Positions 22,726 to 35,400 of a DNA stretch of 64,000 bases are shown here, one piece after another (position 1 is the stretch's first letter; each line of letters opens with the position of its first letter). Both the position numbers and the translations under genes were made by a program. The notes under the pieces are model-generated. The model was not told the origin of the DNA and did no database searches. It was given only the letters and a program-made list of their open reading frames with translations. Source of the stretch: Nilaparvata lugens (lineage: Eukaryota > Arthropoda > Insecta > Hemiptera > Delphacidae); assembly GCF_014356525.2 (NCBI RefSeq), contig NC_052517.1:4499493-4563492 (forward strand), read 5' to 3'.

Positions 22726-23117
22726 ATGTGAGATCATTTTTTTCACATTTGTGTCAAAACTCAGCTTTTAGCCTCTGATGTGATGGCCACATTAGTTTGA
22801 GTATTGTGAATTATTGATAAAAACATAGTTTGTTCTTATGGGAGTTTTTACACATTACCAGACTGAAAAGTTTGAACGCTCTTTGTTACAATAACCAATA
22901 TTGTAATATTCTTCTGCCCAGTAGGGTAGAAATTCATTGGAAAACAGGACTTTTTATGAGGGCACTAACCAACCAAAATCATTCTCAATAAATTTCAAAT
23001 ACTGTAAATTGAAAATGCCACTACAATTTAACATATAATTAGATCAAATATCTACATAGATAATTATTAGTCTATCCAATTTGACGTAGATCTACTTCAA
23101 TAAATTAATATGTTGAT
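22726..23117. other. AT-rich intergenic sequence
   Basis: Nothing recognised. Confidence 0.4.
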
Positions 23118-23365
23118 AACTTGAATGAAAAAGACTAAGAAATTGTCAAAAAACTACAGATTTATTGAAAGTTAGAAAGACCGGTTTCGGTTATTACACC
23201 ATTGTCAATCTCTAATAAATCTTAGTTTATCAGAGATTGACAATGGTGTAACAACCAAAACCGGTCTTTCTAAGTATCAATAAATCTGTGTTTTTTTGAC
23301 AATTTCTTGGTTTTTTTCATTCAATATGAATAATTACCACAATATCAACTTCTTAACTACACAAA
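23118..23365. repeat. Family C palindrome
   Basis: Two full inverted arms around a short centre, with AGACCGGTTTCGGTTATTAC and its complement, flanked by the family word AATTACCACAATATCAACTT. Confidence 0.65.
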
Positions 23366-23769
23366 AAATGTAGATAACTGTTGAAAATAAAAAATATGTT
23401 TTTCATTACCAATTGCTGTTTGATTTTTCATATCTTCTTGGTGAATTGTGTAAATTATCTTCAGGTTTTTTACAGTTTTTCTTATCTTACCAGCATTCTT
23501 CAATATCTTTCTTCCATGTACCTGTATATTTTCATGTATACTTCCCCATCATTGTCATCCATTTATACTAATTGTCAGCGCATGATATGAAATCTGAAAT
23601 GAAAAAAATTAAGACATCCTACATGTTGTAATGATATTATTTTTTATAAGACCTGATATATTATCCAACAACTTTTTTATTGCAAAATCGAGAATCTAGC
23701 TTCTGTTGTTACACCATGCATTATCAGAATCGACAAACTTTACTCTGAATAAAACAAGGTGAAGCTGTG
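23366..23769. other. AT-rich intergenic sequence
   Basis: No gene is recognised. A 69-residue open frame here shows no domain and no supporting context. Confidence 0.4.
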
Positions 23770-24350
23770 TTTACACCAAAGTTATAAACAAAATGTTAAT
23801 AACTTAATAGATTCTTTTAGATTGAACATAACTTATCATACACATGATGAACATAATATGTGTTTGTCAAGTTCCGTTCAATCTAATAGATTCTCCAAGG
23901 ATTAAGTTACTAGTAGTTCTGTGAACAGCAGACCTCACGCAGTATTCTCATCCACAAGTACCTGATTGAAACTATAGACCTTATGGAAATACACAATAGA
24001 CTGGCTTCTCCACACATCTGTGTAATCACTTGTCAGCTGATTTATGATGAATAATTCTATAGTCTGATTTTTACTCCAATATTGGCGTATGAAGGAGGCT
24101 CCTTTTTCCTTTTATATTATCCTTGAAATGCAAAGTTTCCAAAAACCTTGTATATACGTCGACGCGCAATTAAAAAAGGAACATACCTGTCAAATTTCAT
24201 GGAAATCTATTACCGCGTTTCGCTGTAAATGCGCAACATATATAAACATTTAAACATTTAGAGAAATGCCAAAACGTCGACTTGAATCTTAGACCTCACT
24301 TCGCTCGGTCAATTAACATTTTGTTAATAAATTTGGTGTAAACGCGGCTT
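23770..24350. mobile_element. Palindromic element (family M) split by a reversed family D copy
   Basis: Outer parts (AACAAAATGTTAATAACTTA, ATTAGATTGAAC words) match 42680-43150. The family D copy occupies 23925-24309 and reads CTAGTAGTTCTGTGAACAGC at its left edge and CTCACTTCGCTCGGTCAA at its right. Confidence 0.5.
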
Positions 24351-24552
24351 TTGACTTGGACAAAATATCCGTGTTGCCAAATTGTGTGAAATTTCAATCT
24401 TTTCATACAAGCTCATCTGACTAGATATATTAAAATTGACAACTACGCATCGACAGTGTTGTCAAATTGAACATATAGTCATGTGGGCTTGCATGGGAAG
24501 ATTGAAATTTCGCACAATTTGGCAACACGGATATTTTGTTTGAGTCTCAACT
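24351..24552. repeat. Foldback element of about 200 bp
   Basis: Arms CAAAATATCCGTGTTGCCAA and TTGGCAACACGGATATTTTG lie in inverted orientation around a spacer of about 130 bp. Confidence 0.55.
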
Positions 24553-25334
24553 TGTATTATTCAGAGTGAATTTTGATAGTTATTGACCGAGCGAAGTGAG
24601 TTCTTAGATTCAAGTCGACGGTTTGGCATTTCTCTTAATGTTTAAATGTCTTATGTTGCGCATTTACGGCGAAACGCGGTAATAGATTTTCATGAAATTT
24701 GACAGGTATGTTTCCTTTTTAAATTGCGCGTCGACGTATATACAAGGTTTTTGGAAATTTTGCATTTCAAGGATAATATAAAAGGAAAAAGGAGCCTCCT
24801 TCATACGTCTATATTAGAGTAAAAATCAGACTATAGAATTATTCATCATAAATCAGCTGTCTAGTGGATTATAATACTACCCGTTCAAAAACATCGAACA
24901 TCTTGAAAATGTATCTTTCAATCAACGTTAGTAGAAAGTGGTCTACTAGCTTTGTCTTTCCATAAACTGAGGCGATGATTCTAGTTAGGAGTTTGGAGTT
25001 ATTTATAGAAAACATTTTTTTTACATTTTTCTTCTTTAATCTGATGATTAAAATTGCAACAAATATTATTGAAAAAAAAAATGTATTTCTAAAATCATGA
25101 AAAGTGAGAAATGAAGTTTGTAGGAAATCAGCATTATGGTAGTTTATTTTGTTAATTTCAATACACCGATTTTTCGCCAACACAGAATGTTCTCTGATGG
25201 GTTGATTGGATTGGCGTATCGACGGCAGCCAGACCTGATAACAGCGCTCACACTCACATTCCGGGACGACACGTCACTGTACGATAGGACAGAAAGCTCT
25301 ATGTTTATTTAGGATTTTTTCTAGACATTTTTTA

Positions 25335-26215
25335 GGGTACGTTTATGTCGGAGCTGCGATTCTAGCAACGCGTAGATAATACCAACGTGCTTTCTAATAG
25401 GCCTGTTTATGTCGGAGCTGCGATGAAAATCGATCTTGGGTCCTGACCATCGATAATGGCTCGGTCCATTTTCGAAGCTAGTATCGCGGCTAGTATCGAG
25501 TTGTAGACTACAAAGTACAAACATGGACCAATATTTTTTCATAATTCGGGTTAATTTATAGGCTATGTGGAGTTTCGTAAGCAAGTGACATTTTCTTTAC
25601 TTTATTAAACTATTTCTTATTCAATTACAAAATTCTATCTCATTGTCAATGATAATAATGAAACATAATATAGACCTTGATGTATGCATTTCAAGAATAA
25701 ATTCAATTGTTTCTATTTTATTAAAGAATATAACTTTTTTGTATAAACCTACTTACCTTAATGTCATTAATCGCTCCTCTGCCATGATAGGACTTTGTGA
25801 TAATTATTCCAGTCCTTTTGGAGATTATTGGAAACTCTCGTCAAAATGTAGTCAAAAGTTTCTATTTCCATTCTCATATAGTCAAAAAAAATTTTTGGAT
25901 GCTGTCTTAAATCTTCATACAAATGATGATACTCCCCAAATACATTCCTCTCCACATTGATAGGATGTGCATAATATTCACGTTCTCTACAAACTAGTAA
26001 GTAATGCTTTATTGTATTCGATGCAAAAATAAAATCTTCATCAGAATCACTCATTATAGCATACATTGGTTTTTCAGAACATGAACTCACGAATCAAGCT
26101 TTAAGCACGACTGTCGGCATGAACAGTCGATAGAAGCTGAGCGCTACTCCCTACTAGCATCGCTTCTCTCATCGTTGCTAGGATCGTTTATCACAGCTCC
26201 GACATAAACGTACCC
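25335..26215 (-). mobile_element. Non-autonomous PIF/Harbinger transposon (881 bp)
   Basis: Terminal inverted repeats GGGTACGTTTATGTCGGAGC and its complement. The 5' motif GTTTATGTCGGAGCTGCGAT is repeated once more near 25406. Flanks are TTA on the left and TAA on the right, an imperfect 3-bp duplication. The 30187-30825 copy shows the empty site. It carries a transposase fragment. Confidence 0.7.
25767..26090 (-). pseudogene. Fragment of a PIF/Harbinger (HARBI1-like) transposase
   Basis: A 107-residue open frame starting MSSCSEKPMYAIM. Its middle reads YYAHPINVERNVFGEYHHLY, then FFDYMRMEIETFDYIL; the pattern 'R/HPIN.ER...GE.H.LY..L..H...FF.Y.RM....FDYIL' is typical of the N-terminal part of Harbinger nucleases. 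The frame ends before the DDE catalytic region, and only about 450 bp remain to the other end, so the element cannot mobilise itself. The assignment is from memory of family patterns and was not searched. Confidence 0.65.
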
Positions 26216-26549
26216 TAATTCATAAATTATTTATTAATTTTTGAGAAAACATAACAACAGGTCAATGTAACTTACTGAGCGCGAGGTCTACTGTTGTCAG
26301 AACTACTAGTTGGAATCAATCAACTATTTGGTCCACAGTTGTTACGTCATATTATGCAGTAAACTGAAAGTTGTTTCAAGGGAATTGCACTATAGTAAAC
26401 TGAAAGCAGTAGTTTGAATAATCTGCCCAATGTGGGCGTGTCTTGTCTCGGCCAATGACAGAGCTAAAAATAGATAGCTCAACCGTCTACCAGTAGTATG
26501 GCTCCATCCACACTATAGGCTACTCAATGTTCTAGTTGAGAATATTTTT

Positions 26550-27362
26550 ACTTTCCTTGCCCTATTACCATAGGTAAGGAAAGTATTGCTTTCCGAAAAA
26601 AATTAAGGTACCCCAATTTCTAAATATCTATACGTTTCAAGGTCCCCTGAGTCCAAAAAACTGGTTTTTGGGTATTGGTCTGTATGTGTGTGTGTGTGTG
26701 TGTATGAGTGAATGTGCGTCTGTGTACACGATATCTCATCTCCCAATTAACGGAATGACTTGAAATTTGGAACTTAAGGATCCTTACACTATGAGGATCC
26801 GACACGAACAATTTCGATCAAATGCAATTCTAAATGGCGGCTAGAATGGCGAGAATGTTGTCAAAAACAGGGTTTTTCGTGATTTTCTCGGAAACGGCTC
26901 CAACGATTTTGATCAAATTCATACCTAAAATAGTCATCAATAAGCTCTATCAACTGCCACAAGTCCCATATCTGTAAAAATTTCAGGAGCTCCGCCCCAT
27001 CAATGCAGATAGATTCCCAATTATCAGGCTTCAGATACAATTGAAACAAAGAAAATCAAATGGAGTAGATTGAGCATGAAAATCTCTACAATTAATGTTC
27101 AGTAACATTTTCACCTAAAATTGAAAATAAGCTTTAAATTCGAGAAAATGTGATTATTCAATTGCAAATTATTGTTGATTCTATTAAATCATTCACTATG
27201 AAGAGATAGCAGACCTCATGTGTGTCTCCAGCGTTATTGCCCTGTCACCAGCTGGCTCAAATCTTTGAATAGTAGACTTAAGATGCGCGGGAACACTAGC
27301 GTCAGGTGATCAATTTTCATAACGGCAAGGAAAGTTGTGTGAGTGCGCCACACCAGATTGTT
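26550..27362 (+). mobile_element. Family F element
   Basis: ACTTTCCTTGCCCTATTACC start, short GT run (26684-26703), and the end GGCAAGGAAAGTTGTGTGAG then GCGCCACACCAGATT. Confidence 0.65.
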
Positions 27363-27479
27363 TTTAATGGGGTAACAACTGAAACAAGCTACCTGATTTT
27401 GCAATAAATAATTGGTTGAGACAATTCCAAGTCTACAGATGGAAATAAATTGGAAGTTGCATTTGCTCAAATGCTAATT

Positions 27480-28020
27480 AATAATAATTATTATTAAACG
27501 AAAATCCCAATTAAATGCTGTCATTCATTTCATATTTCATTTTATTTATTTATGGACAATAGATACAATGCAGGTAAAAACAACAGGCATTCGCCCAAAA
27601 CTGCTTTAAACCTTAATTATTTGGAATTTTTAATTCACCCCGAAGACTTCTGCTACTGCAAATATTGACAACAGGGTAAACAGCTAGATGGAAATTCGAT
27701 GAGCGCTACTATTCAAAAATTATTTGTCAGCCCGGTAAACTCCATGTGTAGACTGGCTGGCCGCTATGGCTTCGTATAAAATGAGCGCTGCTATCCAGAG
27801 ATTGTCAGTTTGGTGTGAGGGTAAGCCATTCCTGACCGGCAATTAGGAGGTACTGGGTTCGATTCCCGGGCTGACAAATAATTTTTGAATAGTAGCGCTC
27901 ATCGAATTTCCATCTAGCTGTTTACCCTGTTGTAATATTTGCAGTAGCAGAAATCTTCGGGGTGATTTACAGCACATTTAATTGGGATATTCGTTTAATA
28001 ATAATTAACAATTCCAAGTC
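27480..28020. mobile_element. Family H foldback carrying a tRNA-like sequence
   Basis: Inverted arms (27640-27735 and 27871-27975) share CCCCGAAGACTTCTGCTACT, AACAGGGTAAACAGCTAGAT and AATAGTAGCGCTCATCGAAT. The loop between them holds a tRNA-like block at 27803-27877. The left side is broken by a TTTA-tailed insertion (27535-27635). Loop-less copies lie at 36150-36365 and 56640-56815. Confidence 0.6.
27803..27877 (+). ncRNA. tRNA-like (SINE-head) sequence with a pol III B box
   Basis: TGTCAGT (27803-27809) can pair with GCTGACA (27870-27876), a 7-bp acceptor-like stem. A T-arm with CTGGG-TTCGATT-CCCGG and the B box GGTTCGATTCC precede the 3' strand. The D and anticodon arms are irregular and no sound anticodon can be named, so this is a decayed tRNA or SINE head rather than a working tRNA gene. 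Confidence 0.5.
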
Positions 28021-28172
28021 ATTATTTTTATTTTACTTAGGTATTCGTTAGATTAACTATTACAATATTAGAATCAAAAACAGGACTAAAACTTCTTCTG
28101 TTCCTAAATTTTGTCCAATTATTTTGTTCAAATTATATTCAATATTGAAAAAATAATTATATATCCACGTTT

Positions 28173-28519
28173 GTCCACGTTATAATGGCAGTGTTAGTTT
28201 AGCAATGATATTGCTATCCTTGTCTATCATTCAACAAAGCAGTATCTCTTTCTCGCTTTGTTCTTTTGCCAGATCGCCTTTTAACAATGTAGAATTAATA
28301 AACAAAAAAATACTTCACCTTAATTATGAAATTATTGAAAAATATCATTTCTTGCTTAATAAAATATAATTGATTATTTTAAACGAGAATGAACAGTTAA
28401 TACTACATCAATAAACCTGTATCAGCTACCTTCTACAGACGGCATTGACAAGACAGAGGATCGGCAACGTTTTTCTCCTATCTTTCTTCACTGCCATTAT
28501 AACGTGGACCTCACTATAG
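28173..28519. mobile_element. Near-complete family A MITE (long form, about 347 bp)
   Basis: GTCCACGTTATAATGGCAGT at the left and AACGTGGACCTCACTATAG at the right, with the long-form interior CAATAAACCTGTATCAGCTA. Confidence 0.65.
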
Positions 28520-28575
28520 AACGATTTCAACCCCAGTACTAAACATATTGTATGAAGAGTATTTGTGATATCAAG

Positions 28576-28705
28576 ACCCGGTTGCCCAAAAGTCTGTTAG
28601 ATTTCAACTTTGATTAAGTGCTAATTAAGGACATCTTCTGCTTCTCCTGGCATTTAACCGTCATTCAATCACCGTTGATTCAACAGACCTTTGTGCAACC
28701 GGGCC
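28576..28705. mobile_element. Family I MITE
   Basis: Ends CCGGTTGCCCAAAAGTCTGT and ACAGACCTTTGTGCAACCGG are inverted. The centre is diverged from the intact palindrome at 53308-53459. Confidence 0.55.
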
Positions 28706-28719
28706 CAAATCTTATGTTG

Positions 28720-29620
28720 GTTAAGATTGAAGCGTTAAGCTGCATGCCATATCACCACAATATGATACAGTATCATCTAGACTTGATACACAACGCCATA
28801 ATTTGATACAAAACTTCCAAACTTTGAATGGATCTACAAACCATGGGATATCTTCTTATGCTATCTTTCCTCCATGGTTAAACGGTGCATATGGCCTCTG
28901 TTGATATCTTTCTATTAAAATCCTATTATAATTTGTAATTACTTAAATAAATAAGTAAATTTATAACTTAAAATTCATGCAGGAAACATGCCAGGCTCTC
29001 CAATAAAACCCCAAAATTTTCTCACAATATTATTCACCATTTTTTTGTTAAATTTACCATTTATTATAATAATATCAATGATTTTTTTGCTTTGTTCGTT
29101 CATGGAACCTGAGAGAAATTTACACGATCAAAATATCAAATTGTAACAAATCGTCTCACTTCAAAATATCAATATCATTCATATACACATATATAATATT
29201 GTTTCCATATTATATACCAATGATATGCACTGATACACAGTTTTTTGCCTAATTTTAATTATGATCTCTCTCTTTTTTTCTAAAACAGAGAGGACGGTTA
29301 ATTCACTCATTCATACATGTTTTTTGTATACATCGATAGAATATTGTTACAAAAAATTGAAATAAATTTATAAATCAAAAAGTGTATATGGTACGGTACT
29401 GAACAATAGAATTTCACAAAACATTCACTGTTTTTATAAACAAAGACTGTATACATCAGTAGAATAATTTCACAAAAATTTCACTGATGGTAAAGAGTTG
29501 ATACATCAGTAAAAAATAAATATTCACAACCACACTTACATTATTATCTTGTGTGAAATGCAATGAAAATTTGGAATGAATGAACCAGTTTAATCAGAGT
29601 TCAAAAATGGTTGTAAAATA
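28720..29620. other. AT-rich intergenic sequence
   Basis: A GATACAGTATC fragment of the family A spacer lies near 28763. Otherwise nothing recognised. Confidence 0.4.
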
Positions 29621-29629
29621 ATCACAATT

Positions 29630-29890
29630 CAAAACACACTGTATCTGAAGAGAAACAAGATGGTTTTGTTACAAATTTGTAACATACTGTAACAAAAACA
29701 GAATACTTTTGTTACAGATCGTAGTACACGACCACAAATTTGTAACATACTGTAACAAAAACAGAATACTTTTGTTACAAATTGTAGTATAAATGACCAC
29801 AAATTTGCAACGGACTGTAACAAAAACCGAATATTTTTGTTACAAATCGTTGAAAAATATTCAAAGATTTGAAACGCACTGTATCTAGAA
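29630..29890. repeat. Three tandem units of about 65 bp
   Basis: Units carry TTTGTAACATACTGTAACAA, CAGAATACTTTTGTTACA and a GTTACA/TGTAAC dyad. CACTGTATCT words bound the array on both sides. Confidence 0.65.
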
Positions 29891-30186
29891 TAAGGACCTC
29901 CTATAAATAATACCACCTATTGGAAGTCCTGCTAAAATGGTATTTTGGAATGATTATTTTTAGTAAATTTGTAATTTAACTGTATATTATAAACAATCAA
30001 TGTATTCATGTAGAAATGGAAATTCAATATTGAAAGATTTTGGACCACAATCTGTTGAAATGCGACTTTGGGAAATGTAGTAAAATATGAACGAGATCCC
30101 CTACATAACTTTTGAAACTTACATAAGGTATTTCAGGTAATTTTGTAGCTGTTTTTCTATTTACAGTACTGAATATGAACTAAAAC

Positions 30187-30825
30187 TCTTAGTTCTGTGA
30201 ACAGTAGACCACGCGCTCAGTAAGTTACATTGACCTGTTGTTATGTTTTCTCAAAAATTAATAAATAATCTATCAATTTAAATGGTCTAGAAAAAATCCT
30301 ATATAAACATAGAGCTATCTGTCCTATCGTACCGTGACGTGTCGTCCCGGAATGTGAGTGTGAGCGCTGTTATCAGGTCTGGCTGCAACTGTCTACAACG
30401 TTGATGGAAAGATACATTTTCAAGATATTCGATGTTTTTGAACGGGTAGTATTATAGTCAACTGTCTACTAACGTTGATGGAAAGATACATTTTCAAGAT
30501 GTTCGATGTTTTTGAACGAGTAGTATTATAGTCCACTAGACAGCTGATTTATGATGAATGATTCTATAGTCTGATTTTTACTCCGATATTGGCGTATGAA
30601 GGTGGCTCCTTTTTCCTTTTATATCATCCTTGAAATGCAAAATTTCCAAAAACCTTGTATATACGTCAACGCGCAATTTAAAAAGGAACATATCAGTCAA
30701 ATTTCATGAAAATCTATTACCGCGTTTCGCCGTAAATGCGCAACATATATAAACATTCAAACATTAAGAAAAATGCCAAACCGTCGACTTGAATCTTAGA
30801 CCTCACTTCACTCGGTCAATTAATA
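30187..30825 (-). mobile_element. Long family D element, reversed
   Basis: Left edge TTCTGTGAACAGTAGACC, right edge CTTCACTCGGTCAA. It lacks the Harbinger insertion, so it is the empty-site counterpart of 24586-26312. A TGATGGAAAGATACATTTTC word is locally duplicated (30409-30500). Confidence 0.55.
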
Positions 30826-30909
30826 TGAAGACAGTGGAATATTCTTGAAAATATAAATAAATTAAATACTATTGAGTGTATGTATTCAAGTTTCCATAAA
30901 TAAAATATA

Positions 30910-31030
30910 TATCTCAGTACCCTTTAAATTATTTTATCACAACATGTTTCGTCATTAATGACTGAAATATTAATGTCCGAAACATATTGTGATAAAATAA
31001 TTTAAAGGCTACTGAAATTTATATTTAATT
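30910..31030. repeat. Family K foldback
   Basis: Arms GTACCCTTTAAATTATTTTA and its near complement flank ATCACAACATGTTTC and its complement. Confidence 0.6.
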
Positions 31031-32204
31031 TATATTGAAAGTAGCCCCATACAAAAAATATATTAAAATTAAAGTTTCCACTTTACCTGACTATTTGATT
31101 AGACTGGCTACTGATTACACCTACAAAGGTTTAAAGGCAACAGTTCTTCTATTTGCTGAGGGTGATGACCACATGAGCCCTAGGCTTGTGCGTGGGAGTA
31201 ACGTGAGGGATGATTGTGAGATATGAATGGAACGTTTTAGGTGAGTTCCGAGCCACCGGGGAGTCATTTAGAGGCTAATAAGAGATATGAGCTTGAAAAA
31301 AGCTTGGATACCTTATGCAAGAATCAAAAATTGAGTAACTAGGTTTGACCTGAAACTGAGTTCCTGAGATGACCGTTTAAATTAAGTTTAAACTCCAGTT
31401 TGACAAGCTAAGTTTGACCTGAACCGAGTTCCTGAGAGAACCGTTGAAAAATTAAGTTCAAACTCCAGTTTGACAAACTAAGTTCAACGACCTGAACAAA
31501 ATTACTAAAATACTTAAACCTGGATTGAAAACTTAAACTTTTCATATACCTGAGATTAGAGAAAGAGCAAGTTACAATATTTTCTCCACATCCAATTGAA
31601 ATTATCAACATGTTCAGAAATTTTGTACTAGCTTAAAAACTTCTTCAAACCGATAACAATAAAAATAATACAACTTGTAACCTGAGATAAATATTTATGA
31701 GGTATATTGTTGTTGAAAACAATTCTGCTACCTGAGACATCAGGGTGGATCGGAGCCCACCTAGAATTATTGTAAAATTGTTGGGGGTAGATTATATTGT
31801 TGCAGAAAACAAGATACTATTTCCTGAGATATTTGAGTGGTTTGGAAGCCACCTAAAACTGTTGTGGGAAGTATTAAACGACTAATTATAATGATAACAT
31901 ACTATTAAGGAGTTACAAAATCAACAAAAGTGTGTAATGTTATGAAGGAAAACATAATATGCTCGATATTGTTAGAAAATTAATGAATTACATAAAACAA
32001 AAGGGTATCTATTGCAAAGAAATGAGGGAGTATTTTCCATAAGATGGAACAAAATTAACTGATTAGTAGACCAACTATAATTATATGAATTGAGAAAAAA
32101 CATTTCTGAGACTACAGGGGCTTCGGAGTTTTGAATAAATCAAAATTTTTTGAATGTGAACTAAGTTACTTGAAAACGGTTTGACTATTGTTGGATCTTT
32201 TTGT
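31031..32204. other. AT-rich intergenic sequence
   Basis: A short local duplication (AACTCCAGTTTGACAA at about 31389 and 31459) is the only structure noted. No gene is supported. Confidence 0.4.
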
Positions 32205-32445
32205 GTAGTTGAGAAGTTGATATTGTGGTAATTATTCATATTGAATGAGAAAAGACTAAGAAATTGTCAAAAAACCACTGATTTATTGATAATTAGAAAG
32301 ACCGGTTTCGGTTATTACACCATTGTCAATCTCTGAAAGCCAAAGTCAATCTCTGGCAATGGTGTAATAACCGAAACCGGTCTTTCTAATTATCAATAAA
32401 TCAGTGGTTTTTTGACAATTTCTTAGTCTTTTTCATTCAATTGAG
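32205..32445. repeat. Family C palindrome, nearly perfect
   Basis: Arms AACCACTGATTTATTGATAA and GACCGGTTTCGGTTATTACA and their complements are almost unchanged, so this is probably a young copy. Confidence 0.7.
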
Positions 32446-35400
32446 ATATTATTCAACTGTTTTTAAATGTTGATGAATGTGCAAAACTTGATCTATATTG
32501 AATGAGATATGAGTTATCCACTTGTAACTATTGTAAGAATAATTAAATGATACTATTGGAGACTGCTATTTCAAAATAAATTAATGAATTTACTTTACTT
32601 TTATTACAAATTAAAACCACTTTATGCTTGCTGTGGGTAAAAAATGAAATTGAAGCCACTATTTCAAATGATACTAATGAATTTTTCTTCAACTTTATTC
32701 CAAATTATAACCAATTAAGCTTGTTTGTTAGTGAAATATAGAATGCCAGATTACAAACATGAATCGAGCCCGAGATTAACAGAATTGGTACGGCAGAAAA
32801 ATGAATAGTTATTGGGAATGACATAGTTGGACTATGGGATTCCTTGTATTTATCCGGAAAACTAAAAAAATTGAGGCTATATCAGACAATATTTCAAGAG
32901 ATTTCAAGGATATCTGTAGTGTTTCTTCATAAAAACTGAAATTTTCCATGGGATTTGATGTGGGGAGGTGACCTAACCTAACTTTCCAGTAAACTAAAAG
33001 ATTTGAGTGAAATCAGGCACTGTTTCTGGAACATTTCAACAAAAAATTATACTATAAATGAAGAATAACAAGATTTTCCATGAGGTTGAAAGTGTCTTGG
33101 AATATGGACGTTTGTGGAATTTTCCAGAAAACTGAATATTTGAGTTTAATCTGAGTTGAATGAATTCAAAAAAATAGTTTCAGTTCCAGCCAAAACTAAC
33201 TAATTTTTGATGGGGGTGAATTTACTTGGAATAATGAGTAATTTATTGTAATTTAACACAAAAATTAAATTTTTGTTTCTTTTTTAAAGTTAGAATAATT
33301 GAAGGGTCATGTTTTTTTAAGCTACACACCTGACTCTTCATGTATCAGAGATAATAAAAATATAATCAGTTTTACCAACCTAAACAAAATCACACAAATT
33401 TTACCGATTTTTACTCCATCTATACCTAGTCCTAAATCATCAATTTTCCAAATATATTATCGTAATTAATATTTACAGATTGGCACATAAATTTTCTTTT
33501 TGCATTAATTTTTAATAATGATGACGATATGTTTTTTCATTGCAAAATACTCAAATACAAATTTTCCTAAATTTATCAATTACAATAAGTTTACGACCAT
33601 TCACACCATGATATTATCATATATAATAATTAATTATACATCGAGGGGTCATACTACTAGAAATTAATGATAGCAATAATATATAATATTACATATAAAT
33701 AAAAACCAAAACATCAATACGACTAAACAACAATTATGTAGTAACACATTTTTTCTTGTGAACAAACACAAAAATTCATACAATTAATAATAATTTCATT
33801 ATCCTAAATATTATAATAATTATATAATCATAAACCTGAAACAGTCCACATTTTTCATAACCTACTTAAGAAAATTAAAGAATTTTTGCTCCCAAAATAA
33901 ATTTGATATAACCAAAACAATAATTTACAGCCAAAATAACAAAATTTCATAAACAATTTTCCAAAACAACACATAAAAAATAAATTTTTCATTAATTAAA
34001 TTTAATGGAATAGAAAAATCACAGAAGGGGCTTTTCTCCAAAAAAGTGTGTAGTTCTTCACAAAATAATTTTTTTCACAAATATACCTAAAAATTAAGAT
34101 AAACGATAATTATTCAACAGAAAAATGTTGGTAGGTAAATGGGAATGATTTTTCAAATCATAACAGTAAAACTATCAATATTAATTGGAAAAGTATTTAC
34201 AACAAAATAGAAACAACTACTAAAAAATAAAAAAGCAAATCAGTTAAAGCTCATCTAAAATTGTATGCAATATTGGACAAAAATGGAATACAATAAAACA
34301 CAAATAATAGGGTACACAAATATTTCTATCACAAGAATTAAGATAAGTTGGAAGAATTAGAAGATAATAAAAGATTACATAGAAATAAAGATTTTTCAGG
34401 ATAAAGAATGGAAGATAAATGAAGGAAGTAAAATTTCGGAAGCATTCAAAAAATCAGATGTCTGAAATTCTACAGGTTTTTTGTTTTTGTTTAAGGAGGG
34501 GGGGGGGGGTTGTCACAATTCAAGTTTGTACTATAAGAATAAACGTTGTACTTTTTTCATTACTTTTAAATTTTCCACAATAATTTTCCTCAATTTTCCT
34601 CTCTCTCTCAAAATTCATCCGATAAGACACCGAGAAAATGTTCAAGACTGAAAAAATATATCGTATTTTTATTATAATAATTTATATCAATTTTTCCCAA
34701 TATATATATATTCATAATATATTTACGCACATTTATTATATTTACAACAATTTCTGTTTTCATCATCATCATCATTGTCTATCTAAAATTGATCTAAATT
34801 TAGTACACAACATACAACATTTTTTTTTGAACGTACACGTTTTTTTTGCATCAAATTTCTAATATTTTTTTACAATAATGTCACAAATCGTTATAATATT
34901 TTAGGTACAATGTGGTTGATATATTAATCTACCCTGGAGTGGAGAGGAGAAGGGAGGTTGTGGTAAGTACACTAAACCAGGTGAAAATGACACTAGAAAT
35001 AGAGTAAATAACACTAAATTTAGTGCAAACAACACTGAAAATGCACTCAATGTAGTGTAGATTACACAAAATCTAGAGCCAGATAGGGTTATCATAGAAC
35101 TTCATTAATCCTATATGATTCAGACACAGACATCTCAATATTATTGACACAGAATTTGTACAAAAATTGAAAATTTCAACATCAATTTTTTTCTCTTCAA
35201 ATTTTTAAACTATTTTTTTTTTAAAGCTAGTACAACTACAATCCAACATTGATTTATTGAACTCTAAATTTACAATTTTTCTGTCTACTTATACACAGAA
35301 TAGAAGGGAAGAACAATTTCTAGAGAGTCAAAACACTTATCAAAAAAATTTACATCAATTTGAAGACATCGCAAGAAGTAAACATATTTCGCTTTTACAA

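Larger units (their letters stand above)
24586..26312 (+). mobile_element. Long family D element carrying a Harbinger insertion
   Basis: Starts TTGACCGAGCGAAGTGAGTT and ends GAGGTCTACTGTTGTCAGAA then CTACTAG. Compared with the reversed copy at 30187-30825 it contains an extra 881 bp (25335-26215). An open frame at 24869-25183 matches no recognised family. Confidence 0.55.

Noticed and set aside
27803..27877. Functional tRNA gene
   Set aside because: Acceptor and T arms look plausible, but the D and anticodon arms do not form properly and the block lies in a transposon loop.
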